A stretch of DNA of 64,000 bases from Stieleria varia (lineage in GTDB: Bacteria; Planctomycetota; Planctomycetia; Pirellulales; Pirellulaceae): the NCBI RefSeq assembly GCF_038443385.1, contig NZ_CP151726.1, forward strand, positions 4,712,001 through 4,776,000, written 5' to 3'. The notes under the pieces were generated by a model. That model was given only the letters and a program-made list of their open reading frames with translations, had not been told where the DNA came from and did no database searches. Below are positions 36,918-47,289 of this stretch, one piece after another. The position numbers and the translations under genes were made by a program. Within the stretch, counting starts at the first letter, position 1. Each line of letters opens with the position of its first letter.

Positions 36918-39004
36918 AAGCAATCTTTGTCAAAGAACTGCGAGATGTGATACGTCTTGCTCCGGTCGGCTTCATCTTTACCACCGCGTTTGTCTTCATG
37001 AGTCTGCCGGACTCTTCGTATGCGGCAAGCATGGTGGACAGTCAACTGGTCGCACCGGTGGCGTTGGTAGGCGGCTTGTTTGCGATCGCGTTGGGGCTGT
37101 ACCAATCGTTGCCGGATTCGCGCGCGGATGCTCGCGGATATCTGTTGCACCGCACCGCGACGCCCTCTGAAATCTATTGGGGAAAGGTCGGCGCCGGTTT
37201 TGTTGCGTACCTGATCGCCACGGTGATCCCCTTGCTGATGCTTGGAGTCCGATTGGCGTGGATCGGAATCGAGGTCATGCCGGTCAGTGCATTGCAAGTC
37301 CTGCCGGCACTGCTGGTGAGTGTGTTGATGTACTTGATGCACCCGACAATGATCTGGATCGTGTATCGCGATGCGAGATGGCTGGGAACTCGTTTGCTGC
37401 CAGCGGTGTTTGTCAGCACGGTTTTCGGCTTTGTGGTGGGAAGCCTGATTCAGTGGATCCATGGAACCGAATTGTTCACAATCACGCTGCTGCTTGCTGC
37501 GGTACTGATGGTCGCGTTGATCGTTTTAACATCCGGGCGACACGCATTCACGGCTCTTTCGTTCTTGCCGCCACCGTCATCGCCAAAGCGGCGTCATTTG
37601 CCATCTGCATTGGGGCTGCTGCTTGGAGCGGTAATGGGGTACGGAGTGGTGGTGGTCTTTGTGCTGCTGTCGCTGCCTGGCGAGAAACGCGATCGCAAGA
37701 TCTATCAGGTGGTCTTGGACCGTGACGGGCAATGGTGGGAGGTCGAGCAGAAATACTCTGCCAAAAACTGGAATCAACAGGCGATCGCAAAACGCCCGAT
37801 CAATTCCGACGAAGCGTTTCAAGAGGTGTCGGACACATCGCCTTGGGTCGATGCGACGCCTCTCTCCATGCAGACTTGGGCTCACGATCATTACTCTCTG
37901 GCACAATTTGAGTTTTTGGGCCAGTTCGGAACACGCACACGTCGAGGGGCAATCACGACGCTGATCCAATCCGGCGGAAAGCTATTGGCGTATGGTGCAT
38001 CCGACCAATTGCTTGGCATCGTCACGCCGGAGGGTACATTTCATCATCCGAATGAAGTGACCGGAGGATTTCAAAATCCATCGCTCGGCTTCTACATGGG
38101 TGGTGACTGGAAAAACGGTTACTCCAACGAAGCCAACCCTGTGATCTTTCACGACCGAGGTGTCTATCAGATTGATTTGGAGAACGTGGTTGCAAGGGAG
38201 TTGGTGGATCATCCCGTCGAAGGGCTTGGGATGATTTTTGAGAACGATCAACACCCGGCATCTTTTTGGACGATCAACCAAGGAAGCTTGATTCGATACG
38301 ATGTCAAACCGTTGAATCCTGATGACTCGATGCCCAGAAATGATGATCAGGTGATCCGTGATACGAGTATCGTTTCGATTCCTCAGATCGTGATTTCGGA
38401 AGCGGAACGTTTCACGGTGGAACCTATCGGTAAGCACGAGACGTTGCGAGTTGTGAGGTCGACCGAGGGCGATCACTATCTGCTGCGAAACGACTTGCTC
38501 AACAACATCCAGATCGTGCCACTGGCTGACACAGAAGAAATCATTTCGGTACAGACGGAGCAAAACGACAACGGGAATGAAAGCGAGTTCGCCGTCGCTG
38601 CGTGGGGATTTCCACCCATCATTTCGGCGGGCGTGTACGCGTTGGTCGTTTTGTTTACGTCCGAGGTTGGTCGTCTGCCGATCCCCGCTTCACTTTGGAT
38701 CATGGTGTCGCTGCACGTGGCTCTTTCCATCGGCGTGATGATTTGGTTGACGCGAGGGCGTGGTCTCAGTACTCGAGCACGGACGATGTGGGTCGTGATC
38801 GCTGGACTGTTTGGAATGGGGACGAGTCTAGCCGTTGTCGCGATTGTCCCCAAACCGATCATGGTGCCGTGCCCACGATGCGAAAAACTCCGGTGCGTCG
38901 ATCAGGAGCGTTGTGAGCTGTGTGATCAACTCTTTGATCCGCCGCCTGCGGAAGGCATCGAGATCTTGGAGTCCGAGTCACCGCGTCGACTGAGCTACAC
39001 GTAG
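36914..39004 (+). CDS. ABC permease-like membrane protein with large insert and C-terminal zinc ribbon
   Basis: 696 aa. Seven or so N-terminal hydrophobic segments between 10 and 260, the last near 225-250 (LGLLLGAVMGYGVVVVFVLL). A soluble, likely extracytoplasmic domain covers about 260-560 (beta-rich, contains GTRTRRGAITTLIQSGGKLL), then further helices (590-660) and a C-terminal C-x2-C...C-x2-C cluster (VPCPRCEKLRCVDQERC, CELCDQLF) resembling a zinc ribbon. Starts within the stop of the ATPase gene. The TAG stop lies in the left arm of the hairpin at 38998. Substrate unknown. Confidence 0.78.
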   Translation: MKAIFVKELRDVIRLAPVGFIFTTAFVFMSLPDSSYAASMVDSQLVAPVALVGGLFAIALGLYQSLPDSRADARGYLLHRTATPSEIYWGKVGAGFVAYLIATVIPLLMLGVRLAWIGIEVMPVSALQVLPALLVSVLMYLMHPTMIWIVYRDARWLGTRLLPAVFVSTVFGFVVGSLIQWIHGTELFTITLLLAAVLMVALIVLTSGRHAFTALSFLPPPSSPKRRHLPSALGLLLGAVMGYGVVVVFVLLSLPGEKRDRKIYQVVLDRDGQWWEVEQKYSAKNWNQQAIAKRPINSDEAFQEVSDTSPWVDATPLSMQTWAHDHYSLAQFEFLGQFGTRTRRGAITTLIQSGGKLLAYGASDQLLGIVTPEGTFHHPNEVTGGFQNPSLGFYMGGDWKNGYSNEANPVIFHDRGVYQIDLENVVARELVDHPVEGLGMIFENDQHPASFWTINQGSLIRYDVKPLNPDDSMPRNDDQVIRDTSIVSIPQIVISEAERFTVEPIGKHETLRVVRSTEGDHYLLRNDLLNNIQIVPLADTEEIISVQTEQNDNGNESEFAVAAWGFPPIISAGVYALVVLFTSEVGRLPIPASLWIMVSLHVALSIGVMIWLTRGRGLSTRARTMWVVIAGLFGMGTSLAVVAIVPKPIMVPCPRCEKLRCVDQERCELCDQLFDPPPAEGIEILESESPRRLSYT

Positions 39005-39060
39005 CGGCGTCTCTCCGAGATGCGGAATTCTTGCGAGTCTCGGAGAGACTCGACTACGTG
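38998..39060. repeat. Family C hairpin between convergent genes
   Basis: Arms CACGTAGCGGCGTCTCTCCG and CGGAGAGACTCGACTACGTG flanking AGATGCGGAATTCTTGCGAG. It overlaps the stop codon of the permease gene and ends 3 bp before the stop of the DUF1501 gene, filling the 59-bp gap. Related to 21368-21427 and 25341-25508. A bidirectional terminator function is probable. Confidence 0.75.
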
Positions 39061-39063
39061 AGG

Positions 39064-40425
39064 TTATGCGAAGAGGTCGGTGACGACTTTGCCGCCGTCG
39101 GGGCCGGTCAGGCGGTGGTGACGACCGGCGTGCCAGTATTGCAGATCGTTGGGCGGCAGCCCCAATAGGTGCAGGATCGTGGCGTGCAAGTCGCGGAAAT
39201 GAACCTTGCCTTCCACCGCACGTGCTCCGGTGGCATCCGTCTTGCCGTGTACGTAGCCTCCTTTGACACCGCCTCCGGCAAGCCAAAATGTGAATCCGTT
39301 TGCGTTGTGCCCCGTTTCGTCTTTCTTGTCGTTGGGGTTCAACCCTGGACGCCCGAACTCGCCGCCCCAGATCACCAAGGTGTCTTCCAGCAGCCCGCGT
39401 TGTCGCAAATCATCCAGCAGTGCGGCGATCGGCGCGTCCGTCGCTTCGCAATTGGCCCTCAAGTCGCGACGATGGTTCTTGTGCTGATCCCAGCTTCCAT
39501 GGTTGACTTCGACAAACCGCACACCGGCTTCGGAGAAACGTCGCGCGAGCAAACACTGGCGGCCGAAGTCGGTCACTTTGCACGTGCCGACTTGTTCGGT
39601 CTGTTTGCCGACTCGATATCGTCGTAGAGTGTTTTCTGTTTCGTCGCGGATGTCCAACAGATCCGGCGATTCGGCTTGCATACGAAATCCCAGTTCCATC
39701 GATTCGATCACGCCGTTGAGTTGATGGTCGACCGCACGCGAGGAAACATGCTGGCGATTGAGTGACTGAACCCAATCCAGTTGTCTGCGTTTGGCGTCCA
39801 TCGGCAAGTGATCACTCTCGATGTTGTTGATCGTGGCCGTGGACATGTTCTCGCCGTTGACACCGATTGGCGTACCGTTGTGAATCGACGGCAGAAACTC
39901 GCTGGAGTAAACGGAACTCTTGGATGTATTGAGACTGATGAAACCCGGTAAATTCTGGTTTTCGGTGCCCAGCCCGTAGCTGATCCAAGATCCCAAGCTG
40001 GGACGTTTTCGCAACCGTTCGCCGGTATGCAACTGCAAAAAAGACTGAGCGTGAATTCCCGTGTCGGCATGCATTCCATTGATGACACACAACTGGTCCG
40101 CGTGACGCGCTGTTTCGGGCAGCAGTTCTGAGATCGGCAATCCGCTTTCGCCGTGTCGATCGAACGCAAAGACGCTGCCCGGGTGTCCTTTGCTGGTCGT
40201 TTGCGGTTTGTGGTCAAACGTGTCCATCTGCGCAGGCCCGCCGCTCATGCACAAAAAGATCACTCGCTTGGCTCGCGGGGCGATCGGCGGTCGCTTGGCG
40301 GACAAGCCGGATGCGGTCGCCGTGGCCGCGAAGGCTTGTTGGTGACACAACGCTTGCAGAGCAAGGTATCCAAACCCGCACGACGTTCCGGCCAACAACG
40401 CTCGTCGATCGATGCTCATCGGCAT
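39064..40425 (-). CDS. DUF1501 domain protein (sulfatase-like fold)
   Basis: 453 aa. N-terminal Tat-like motif [20 protein letters not shown], suggesting export in a folded state. The DUF1501 core is recognisable: [18 protein letters not shown], '[20 protein letters not shown]', and '[20 protein letters not shown]', with GGEFGRPG and [13 protein letters not shown] near the end. These residues correspond to the alkaline phosphatase-like superfamily, but activity is unproved. Family pairs with DUF1549/DUF1553 genes, here 21 bp upstream on the same strand, a widespread planctomycete two-gene unit. Confidence 0.92.
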   Translation of the reverse strand: MPMSIDRRALLAGTSCGFGYLALQALCHQQAFAATATASGLSAKRPPIAPRAKRVIFLCMSGGPAQMDTFDHKPQTTSKGHPGSVFAFDRHGESGLPISELLPETARHADQLCVINGMHADTGIHAQSFLQLHTGERLRKRPSLGSWISYGLGTENQNLPGFISLNTSKSSVYSSEFLPSIHNGTPIGVNGENMSTATINNIESDHLPMDAKRRQLDWVQSLNRQHVSSRAVDHQLNGVIESMELGFRMQAESPDLLDIRDETENTLRRYRVGKQTEQVGTCKVTDFGRQCLLARRFSEAGVRFVEVNHGSWDQHKNHRRDLRANCEATDAPIAALLDDLRQRGLLEDTLVIWGGEFGRPGLNPNDKKDETGHNANGFTFWLAGGGVKGGYVHGKTDATGARAVEGKVHFRDLHATILHLLGLPPNDLQYWHAGRHHRLTGPDGGKVVTDLFA

Positions 40426-40446
40426 GCTCCTGAAAACTGCATGGGG

Positions 40447-42822
40447 TCAATCCACATAACGAAACTCGTTGCTGATCATCAAGCCTTGAGCAACACTAGA
40501 CCAAGCGGCCAAGGGGTCGCCTAGTTGATCGATCATGTCACGCAAGAATTGGGTTGCGTCGTCGGTTTCCGAAGTACTCGGCTCGCGACGCAAGGCTTGG
40601 CGAAAGACAAACCGAATCCGTTGCTCGACCGAAGAGCCAGCGGACGATACTTGCTCAGCCAACGCCCGTTCCGCCAGCCGCGTGGCATTCTCGACGACGA
40701 CGGAGCTGTTCAATAAGTACAAGGCTTGGCCGGGCACCGTGCTGTCATCGCGTTGAGCGACGACTTCGGTGAAATCGGGCAAGTCGAACGGGGCCAGTGA
40801 CGGAGGCGGCGAGCTACGCAGATAGCACAGATAGACGCTACGTTGCGGAGTTGGTTGGTGCAGGTTGCCGGCCAAATTGACCAGGATGTCACGGTGCTGA
40901 ACGATCGATCCGGGCGAGGCAATAAGGTGCAATTGTCCGCTGGCTTGCAACATCGAATCTCGCAGTGTTTCGGCATCGAGGCGTCGACGCGAATGTCTTG
41001 AGAGTAAGAAGTTTTCCTCGTCGGCTTGGATCAAGTCGTCAGAAGCAGACGAGCTCAACTGATAAATCCGGCTCAGCGCGATCGCCCGCACCAGTCGCTT
41101 AATCGACCATCCATCGCGGACGAATCGGCTGGACAAGTGATCCAGCAGTTCCGGATGGGATGGTCGCTGGCCATAAACACCGAAATCATTGGGGGTGCGC
41201 ACGAGTCCATTGCCGAACAGGTGCATCCAAATGCGATTGACCATCACGCGCGCGGTCAGCGGGTGCTGAGGGTGCGTCAGCCATTGTGCCAGTTGCAACC
41301 GACCGCTTTGACCAGGAGGGACGACGAAGTCTGGTTCTGCATCGCCTTCGTCTTCGCTGCAGACTTTGCATGCCGGTAAGAAACCACGAGGAACGGGTTC
41401 GCCGAGTTTCTTGGAGCTGCCTTGGATATTCAGCTTGCAGTCGGCGGGCTCTTTGCGATCTCGGACGCCCATCGCGAGCGGCGTTCCTGGGGCCCATTTT
41501 GATTTCGGAATCGCTTTGGGGATTCCCGTTGCGGAATCCAAGACGATGACGGTTTCGACAAAATCCTCCGGTGGCAGGACTTTGGGAGCCGCAGTCAAAA
41601 CATGCAGATCGGTCGGCGGCGCGGTCAGTTTTTCGTGTCCGGCGACGCCCCACATTGATTCGGTACTCGTGAAGACGCCCGCCAATGCGTAATAGTCTTT
41701 CATCGAGACCGGATCGAATTTGTGGTCATGGCAACGTGCGCAAGCGACACTGAGCCCCATCACACCGCTGCCGACGACATCGATTTGATCGGCGACGATG
41801 TCCATGTCAAAGTCATCGTTCATGGCTTTGGCCGGTTTAGCGGTCATCGCTAAAAAACCCGTCGCAATCAACTGGCGATCACGTTGATCAGGTGAGTCAC
41901 TCGGCATCAGGTCACCGGCGATCTGTTCCCTCAAGAATTGATCGTACGGCGTGTCATCGTTGATGGAGTCGATGACATAATTGCGATAACGCCATGCGTG
42001 AGGAAACGTCGGGTTGCGTCCCAAACCATCGTTGCCGTTGGACTCTCCGTAGCGTGCAACGTCCAGCCAATGTCGCCCCCAGCGTTCACCGAATCGTGGA
42101 CTGGCAAGCAGTCGATCGACAAGCCGTGCCGTCGCTGCGTCACCGTCACGTTGATAGTCGCGGATGAATTCATCGTACTGCTGGACCGAAGGCTCCAAAC
42201 CGATCAGGTCGATGTGAAGTCGTCGGGCAAGTTTTGCGGGTTCGGCGTCACTGGTGGGCGTAATGCCAGCAGACTCAAGTTGAGCCAACACGAATCGGTC
42301 GATCGGGTCGCGTGGCCAGTCGGCCTGTTGAACTTCGGGGATGGCTGGATGGGTGACGGGTTTCAACGACCAAAGTGTTTCGGTGTCGTTGGCGTCAGAC
42401 TTGTTGTCGGTTTCGTCGCCGGATTTTGGACTGGTTTGCGGGACGACCGCGCCACGTTGGATCCATTTTTCAAAGTCCGCGATGACGGCCTCGGGCAATG
42501 GAGCTTCGGGCGGCATCTCAATGTCTTCGTACCTCAGAGCTTGCAAGATCAAACTCTGGTTCGGATCGTCCTGGTCGATCATCGGCCCGGACTGGCCGCC
42601 GTCTTTCATTGCTGCGACGTCATCCAGCAAGAGACTGCCGCCTAGTTCTTTGGCGTTCTGCGAGTGGCATTCGTAGCAGTGTTGCACCAACACCGGACGG
42701 ATCCGTGTTTCAAAAAACGCGACGTCACGTGGGTTGGGGCTGTCGCTCAGCGCGGACCGGGAGTGCAGACTCACAGCCAGTGCGATGGCGGCAACGATGA
42801 GGGGGCGGGAGGCAGGGTGCAC
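40447..42822 (-). CDS. PSD1/DUF1549/DUF1553 planctomycete cytochrome-like protein
   Basis: 791 aa, signal peptide (about 8-27). A c-type haem-binding motif CYECH lies in [11 protein letters not shown] (residues about 49-59), the planctomycete cytochrome c (PSD1) domain, followed by DUF1549 (about 155-360; [17 protein letters not shown] and [14 protein letters not shown], a second CxxCH) and DUF1553 (about 490-760; '[20 protein letters not shown]'). Periplasmic redox protein; its partner is the DUF1501 protein encoded next. Both genes are common in planctomycetes and thought to act in polysaccharide degradation, but this is not established. Upstream are family B and other repeats. Confidence 0.9.
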   Translation of the reverse strand: MHPASRPLIVAAIALAVSLHSRSALSDSPNPRDVAFFETRIRPVLVQHCYECHSQNAKELGGSLLLDDVAAMKDGGQSGPMIDQDDPNQSLILQALRYEDIEMPPEAPLPEAVIADFEKWIQRGAVVPQTSPKSGDETDNKSDANDTETLWSLKPVTHPAIPEVQQADWPRDPIDRFVLAQLESAGITPTSDAEPAKLARRLHIDLIGLEPSVQQYDEFIRDYQRDGDAATARLVDRLLASPRFGERWGRHWLDVARYGESNGNDGLGRNPTFPHAWRYRNYVIDSINDDTPYDQFLREQIAGDLMPSDSPDQRDRQLIATGFLAMTAKPAKAMNDDFDMDIVADQIDVVGSGVMGLSVACARCHDHKFDPVSMKDYYALAGVFTSTESMWGVAGHEKLTAPPTDLHVLTAAPKVLPPEDFVETVIVLDSATGIPKAIPKSKWAPGTPLAMGVRDRKEPADCKLNIQGSSKKLGEPVPRGFLPACKVCSEDEGDAEPDFVVPPGQSGRLQLAQWLTHPQHPLTARVMVNRIWMHLFGNGLVRTPNDFGVYGQRPSHPELLDHLSSRFVRDGWSIKRLVRAIALSRIYQLSSSASDDLIQADEENFLLSRHSRRRLDAETLRDSMLQASGQLHLIASPGSIVQHRDILVNLAGNLHQPTPQRSVYLCYLRSSPPPSLAPFDLPDFTEVVAQRDDSTVPGQALYLLNSSVVVENATRLAERALAEQVSSAGSSVEQRIRFVFRQALRREPSTSETDDATQFLRDMIDQLGDPLAAWSSVAQGLMISNEFRYVD

Positions 42823-43012
42823 GGCGGTTCATCTCTGCGGTGCATTTCAGGCGGGATAGGTGGGTGTCCGCTGAGTCGTGTTGGTGGGGACGCCCAGCGA
42901 ACCGGACGCAGCGAACCTGACCAGGATACCATCTCGCGGGGGTCGCGTGTGAGATCTTTTTTGCCGGGGTGTTGGAACCCGTCTTGAGGCTTAGAGATGA
43001 GCCAAAGTCGCT

Positions 43013-43234
43013 CGACAATTGTCGCTCGACTTTCCAAGTCGATAGCGTGCCCTGGCAAGCGTTTAGCCATCGCCAAATGGTTTCTTGCGCAGACAGGCCC
43101 CCCACCCTCGCATTCGCCTCAAGGGCTCTGCTCGACCTCCCCCAAGTTCCTTGGGGGAGGTGACGCTGTAAGTCGCGGATCAAAGCGGATGGTCGTGTTC
43201 GTTTTCGACTTGGAAAGTCGAACGACAATTGTCG
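43013..43234. mobile_element. MITE-like family B element, complete single copy
   Basis: 222 bp with 30-bp terminal inverted repeats that differ at one position: left CGACAATTGTCGCTCGACTT..., right arm reading the same inwards with TTCG for CTCG. Each end starts with the 12-bp palindrome CGACAATTGTCG. Interior shares GCAGACAGGCCCC, CTCGCATTCGCCT and GCTCTGCTCGACC with the tandem array at 18811. It ends 1 bp before the stop codon of the minus-strand sigma-54 activator gene. Non-coding. Confidence 0.8.
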
Positions 43235-43235
43235 G

Positions 43236-45332
43236 CTAAGACGACTCGCCATATCGCTTCAGTTTACGATCCAGGGTGCTGCGTTCGATGCCGAGTATCG
43301 AAGACGCCCGGCTCTTGTTGCCTTCCGTGTACTGCAAGACACGATCGATATGTTGTCGCTCCAGTTCGGCGATCGTGATTTCGATCTGCTCCGGTTGATT
43401 GGGAAACACGTTGGTTTGGCCTTCCGACATTGCTGGCAGCAATACCAAGTCATGCACGTCAATCGAGTTCCTCGTATTGAGCACGACGGCGCGTTCGATC
43501 ACGTTTTTCAGCTCGCGGATGTTTCCGGGCCAGGAGTACGACAACAGCAGCTTGGCGGCTTCGGGCGTGATCGACTCGATCTTGCGGCCCATCTGCAAGT
43601 TGAACTGTTTCAAAAAGTGGTTGGCCAACAACAAGATGTCTTGGCCACGTTGTCGTAGCGGCGGGACAACGATTTCGACGACGTGCAAACGGTAATACAG
43701 GTCTTGTCGAAATGTTCCTTCGGCGACCATCGCTCGCAAGTCACGGTTGGTCGCTGCAACCACTCGCACGTCGACTTGGATGGGCACGTGACCGCCCACG
43801 CGTTCGAACGGATGGCCTTCCAAGACACGCAGAAACTTTGCCTGAATCTCGGCGTCCATCTCACCGATTTCGTCCAGCATCAACGTTCCTCCATCGGCCG
43901 CTTCGAACTTGCCTTGTTTGCGGTCCGTTGCTCCGGTGAAGGCACCTTTCTCGTGTCCGAACAACTCGCTTTCCAGTAACGAAGGCGACAGTGCGGCGCA
44001 GTTCATGCAGACCAACGGACCGCCACGTCGCTGGCTGCCATGATGGATCGCGGCGGCCACCAGTTCTTTGCCGACCCCGGACTCGCCGCGAACCAAAACG
44101 GTCGCGGATGTCGGGGCGGCCAACGCGATCGACTCGATCACTTTCTGCACCGGCTCACTCTTGCCCACGATTCGGACTTTGTCGGTGAGTTGTTCTTGCA
44201 GTTGTCGCAGCTGGCGTTTGGTCTGTTTTAGGGAGCGATCCAACCGGGTGCGTATTTGGAGGCCGGAAAGTAGTTCAGCCAAGATTTCAGCGACCGCCAG
44301 CACAAACTCCAGGTCTTCTGGACGCAGCAGCGGCGTTCCCCCGTCGGAGGTCAGGTGCAGCAGTCCACGCAGGACGCCATCTCGATCGCGAACGGGGGCC
44401 AAGATCAGGCTCTCCGCGTCGACTTCGCCGTGGCTGTTTTCGGTGGCCAGCGAGCGATCGCCCATCACATTTCTTGCCAAGACGGCTTCGCCGCCGTCGC
44501 TGCTGACGCTGGAGATGAGTGATTCCGGCGGCCGACGATAGCTCTTGGCTCCGTTTTGCCGAGTGGCCGTCAGGGTCGGTGAATCATTCGCATCGGCAGC
44601 AGCGGACTTGGTTGCCGACGGTGGGGCGTGCATCAAGTACGCAGCGGCGGTGGAAATTTGCAAATTTTCCGTCAGACGATCCAAAACGATCTCGATCGCT
44701 TCGTTGACGTCTTCGGCGCGTGCCAGCTCGAATGCCAGTTGCAACAATTTGCCGTGTGCGACCACTTGAGCGGACGCCGCCGACCCACTGACCGTGACGG
44801 GCGGTCCATAAAGATATTGACTTCGTGAGCGTCGATCCGTGATCGCGCTGGGGTCCATTTCCATCGTCAACTGATCGTCGGTCGCTTGGCTGCTCTCGCC
44901 CGCGACAGGTTTTCCCGTGCCGGCACCTTCGATCGTGCGGACAAATTGGATGGAAAATCCAGCGATTTCGATGGTGCTGCCATCTTTCAGCGGAGCGTCG
45001 CCCGTGATCGTGGCACTGTCGACGATGGTTCCGTTTCGGCTGCCCAGATCCTCGATCCGCCATGAGTCGCCGGACCAGTGGATGCGTGCGTGACGCCGGC
45101 TGGCTTTTTCGCTGCGGACCACGATTTGGCTGGCCGATGAACGACCGATGATGGCGTCACCGGGTGGAGAAAGCCGGAAGACGTCGCTCCAGCGTCCGGC
45201 GGACCGCAGAACCAAATAGGCGTTCTTTGTGGTACTGGCCGCAGCGTTATCGGGAGGGCTGGCGTTGGCGGGCTCGGTGGGCGGCGTGATACCGCTAGCG
45301 AGCTCCGAGGATTCTTTGGGGCTGGGAGTCAA
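43236..45332 (-). CDS. FHA-GAF-AAA(sigma-54)-Fis transcriptional activator
   Basis: 698 aa. Domains: FHA (about 38-135; [20 protein letters not shown] and [11 protein letters not shown], key Arg, Ser and His retained), GAF (about 195-365), sigma-54 AAA+ (about 395-620: Walker [15 protein letters not shown] loop in [15 protein letters not shown], Walker [13 protein letters not shown], arginine finger region), and a C-terminal Fis-type helix-turn-helix ([20 protein letters not shown]). It activates sigma-54 promoters; FHA binding to phospho-threonine suggests control by a Ser/Thr kinase, common in planctomycetes. There is no receiver domain. Target genes are not known. It lies between a MITE and a divergent DUF1598 gene. 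Confidence 0.92.
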   Translation of the reverse strand: MTPSPKESSELASGITPPTEPANASPPDNAAASTTKNAYLVLRSAGRWSDVFRLSPPGDAIIGRSSASQIVVRSEKASRRHARIHWSGDSWRIEDLGSRNGTIVDSATITGDAPLKDGSTIEIAGFSIQFVRTIEGAGTGKPVAGESSQATDDQLTMEMDPSAITDRRSRSQYLYGPPVTVSGSAASAQVVAHGKLLQLAFELARAEDVNEAIEIVLDRLTENLQISTAAAYLMHAPPSATKSAAADANDSPTLTATRQNGAKSYRRPPESLISSVSSDGGEAVLARNVMGDRSLATENSHGEVDAESLILAPVRDRDGVLRGLLHLTSDGGTPLLRPEDLEFVLAVAEILAELLSGLQIRTRLDRSLKQTKRQLRQLQEQLTDKVRIVGKSEPVQKVIESIALAAPTSATVLVRGESGVGKELVAAAIHHGSQRRGGPLVCMNCAALSPSLLESELFGHEKGAFTGATDRKQGKFEAADGGTLMLDEIGEMDAEIQAKFLRVLEGHPFERVGGHVPIQVDVRVVAATNRDLRAMVAEGTFRQDLYYRLHVVEIVVPPLRQRGQDILLLANHFLKQFNLQMGRKIESITPEAAKLLLSYSWPGNIRELKNVIERAVVLNTRNSIDVHDLVLLPAMSEGQTNVFPNQPEQIEITIAELERQHIDRVLQYTEGNKSRASSILGIERSTLDRKLKRYGESS

Positions 45333-45808
45333 GATTCACGGAGCCTTGGTGATTGAGAAAAGCATCGGAGCGGGCGAAACTCTGCCGGAAACTCTGTTGG
45401 GGGGCCTGGTTGATCGGCCCACCGCTGACGTTCTCTGACCGCAGCGGTATTGGTCGCGCCGTCAGGGTTCGCGCGGGACGGTTGTCACGATTGTGTCGAG
45501 GACCGGCATCTGAATCGTCCGCAGGATGAGTCTTCTGTTGCGACCGACTGGGGGCGCAACTATTCTAAACTTCGTCGGAACCGACATTTATCGCGGGAAT
45601 TGCGATCATGAAACGTTCCGCCAAGTGATATTCTATGACTTGGAGCTGCAGAATGCAGCACCGGTCCGGATACCGCCTCGATCACTTTTCCGACCGTTCG
45701 GTCTTACACCCTTTTGCAAAAATCCTTTCGACGCCACTGATACTGACCGTCTGATCTGACCTGGGGAGGTCGGTGAAACCGGCGTCGAAGCTTTCGGAGA
45801 TCCATTCG
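45333..45808. other. Divergent intergenic region
   Basis: 476 bp between the sigma-54 activator (minus) and DUF1598 gene (plus). It presumably contains both promoters. I found neither a clear sigma-54 site (TGGCAC-N5-TTGCW) nor a strong hairpin. Short open frames (45526-45759) do not look coding. Confidence 0.4.
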
Positions 45809-47197
45809 ATGGAATTGGGCATTGCTCGTTTAACACGTTCTGTCGTCGCCCTGACGTTCGCAGGTTTCTTGGTGGCAGCGTCACTGGATGCCGGTTTCAA
45901 TGGCGGCGGCGGTGGTCGCAACGTCGGGGGTGTCATGATCGATACCGCTGGTGTGGTGCGAACGGCGACGGTTGAGGAACAGCAGGAATTTGTCAACTTG
46001 ATGCGAGCCGGCGTCGCTGGCGCTCGAGGTGACTTGGACAAAGCAACCGATCTGCGGATGGTTTCGCTCTCGGGACTGCAAAATGCGATCACGGATGTTC
46101 GCCAAAAGGGCGGTCGTCTGCCTGAGTCCATTCAGTATTTGGCCGGTCTGACGCGAGTCGAGTACGTCTTTGTTGATGAGAAGACGAACGACCTGGTCAT
46201 CGCCGGTCCCGCAGAACCGTGGACCGTCGCCGCCGATGGATCGATCGTTGGAACCAAAACCGGTGCCGCGATCCTGCACCTGGAAGATCTTGTTGTCGCC
46301 ATCCGCAGCGTCGAAACGGCTCGCCACGGCGGCATCAGTTGCTCGATCGAGCCGACCGCGGAAGGTCGCCAGCGGCTGCATCAATTGATCGCACGGATCA
46401 AACAACGACCGGTTCAAAACCCGGCTGTTTTCGAAGAATCCATGAAACAAGCCTACGGGCCGCAAACCATTGAGTTGCACGGCATCCCCGCCGACAGTCG
46501 CTACGCGTGCACCATGGTCGCAGCCGACTACGAAATGAAGCGTCTAGCAATGGGCTTGGTCGATGCCCCGGTCAAAGGCATGCCCAGCTACATCGCCATG
46601 TCTCGCAACGCAGCACATTCCGCCGGGCAAAACCCACGCTGGTGGATGGAATGTAATTACGAAAGCCTGTCCCGCAACGCAGCGGGTACCGCTTGGAAAT
46701 TGTCCGGTCAAGGAATCAAGACGCTGACCGAGCAAGACGTGATCGCCGCCGACGGGACAGCCACGGGCTCGGGTCGCAAAGACAAGCTGGCGACCCAGTG
46801 GGCAGAAAAGATGACGGAAAAGTACACCGAGCTGGCTCGTGAACTACCGATCTTTGGCGACATGCGTAACCTGATGGACCTCACCGTCGTCGCCACCTTG
46901 ATCGTCCAAGAAAACCTGGAAAGCAAAGCAGGAATGGAATTGAGCGTTCTGCGTGACGGCAAAGCCTTGGAGCCGATCGCCTACGATCCTCCGCGGACGA
47001 TCGCTCCTGAATGCAGCTTTGTGAAGGGTCGAGCAGGCTGGGTGGTCACCGCCTCGGGTGGCGTCAGTGTCAACGCTTTTGAGATCGTCGCCGGCTCCGT
47101 GGAGAACGAAGCCGCCGTGGCGGAAACCCACAGCATCGCGATGGCCAAAAAGACCGGCGATCAAAAGACCGGTGAGCAATGGTGGTGGAACCGCTGA
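45809..47197 (+). CDS. DUF1598 domain protein (secreted)
   Basis: 462 aa from the ATG at 45809, with GGAG ten bases upstream. Signal peptide SVVALTFAGFLVAASLDAG, followed by a Gly-rich patch (FNGGGGGRNVGG). The bulk corresponds to DUF1598, a large planctomycete-specific secreted family: 'IQYLAGLTRVEYVFVDEKTN' and 'VIAGPAEPWTVAADGSIVGT' are typical. Function unknown. The gene is followed by arginine decarboxylase after 92 bp on the same strand; co-transcription is possible. Confidence 0.82.
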   Translation: MELGIARLTRSVVALTFAGFLVAASLDAGFNGGGGGRNVGGVMIDTAGVVRTATVEEQQEFVNLMRAGVAGARGDLDKATDLRMVSLSGLQNAITDVRQKGGRLPESIQYLAGLTRVEYVFVDEKTNDLVIAGPAEPWTVAADGSIVGTKTGAAILHLEDLVVAIRSVETARHGGISCSIEPTAEGRQRLHQLIARIKQRPVQNPAVFEESMKQAYGPQTIELHGIPADSRYACTMVAADYEMKRLAMGLVDAPVKGMPSYIAMSRNAAHSAGQNPRWWMECNYESLSRNAAGTAWKLSGQGIKTLTEQDVIAADGTATGSGRKDKLATQWAEKMTEKYTELARELPIFGDMRNLMDLTVVATLIVQENLESKAGMELSVLRDGKALEPIAYDPPRTIAPECSFVKGRAGWVVTASGGVSVNAFEIVAGSVENEAAVAETHSIAMAKKTGDQKTGEQWWWNR

Positions 47198-47289
47198 AAA
47201 GGCCTCTCGCCCAATCGGCATTCGATGGAATAAACTTGAGCCTGCACTTTTGCACCGCTCGATAGCCTCTCCATCGAAATGAGAATCCG

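Noticed and set aside
45526-45759. Plus-strand frame of 77 codons in the divergent gap
   Set aside because: No ribosome-binding site or motif; likely chance.
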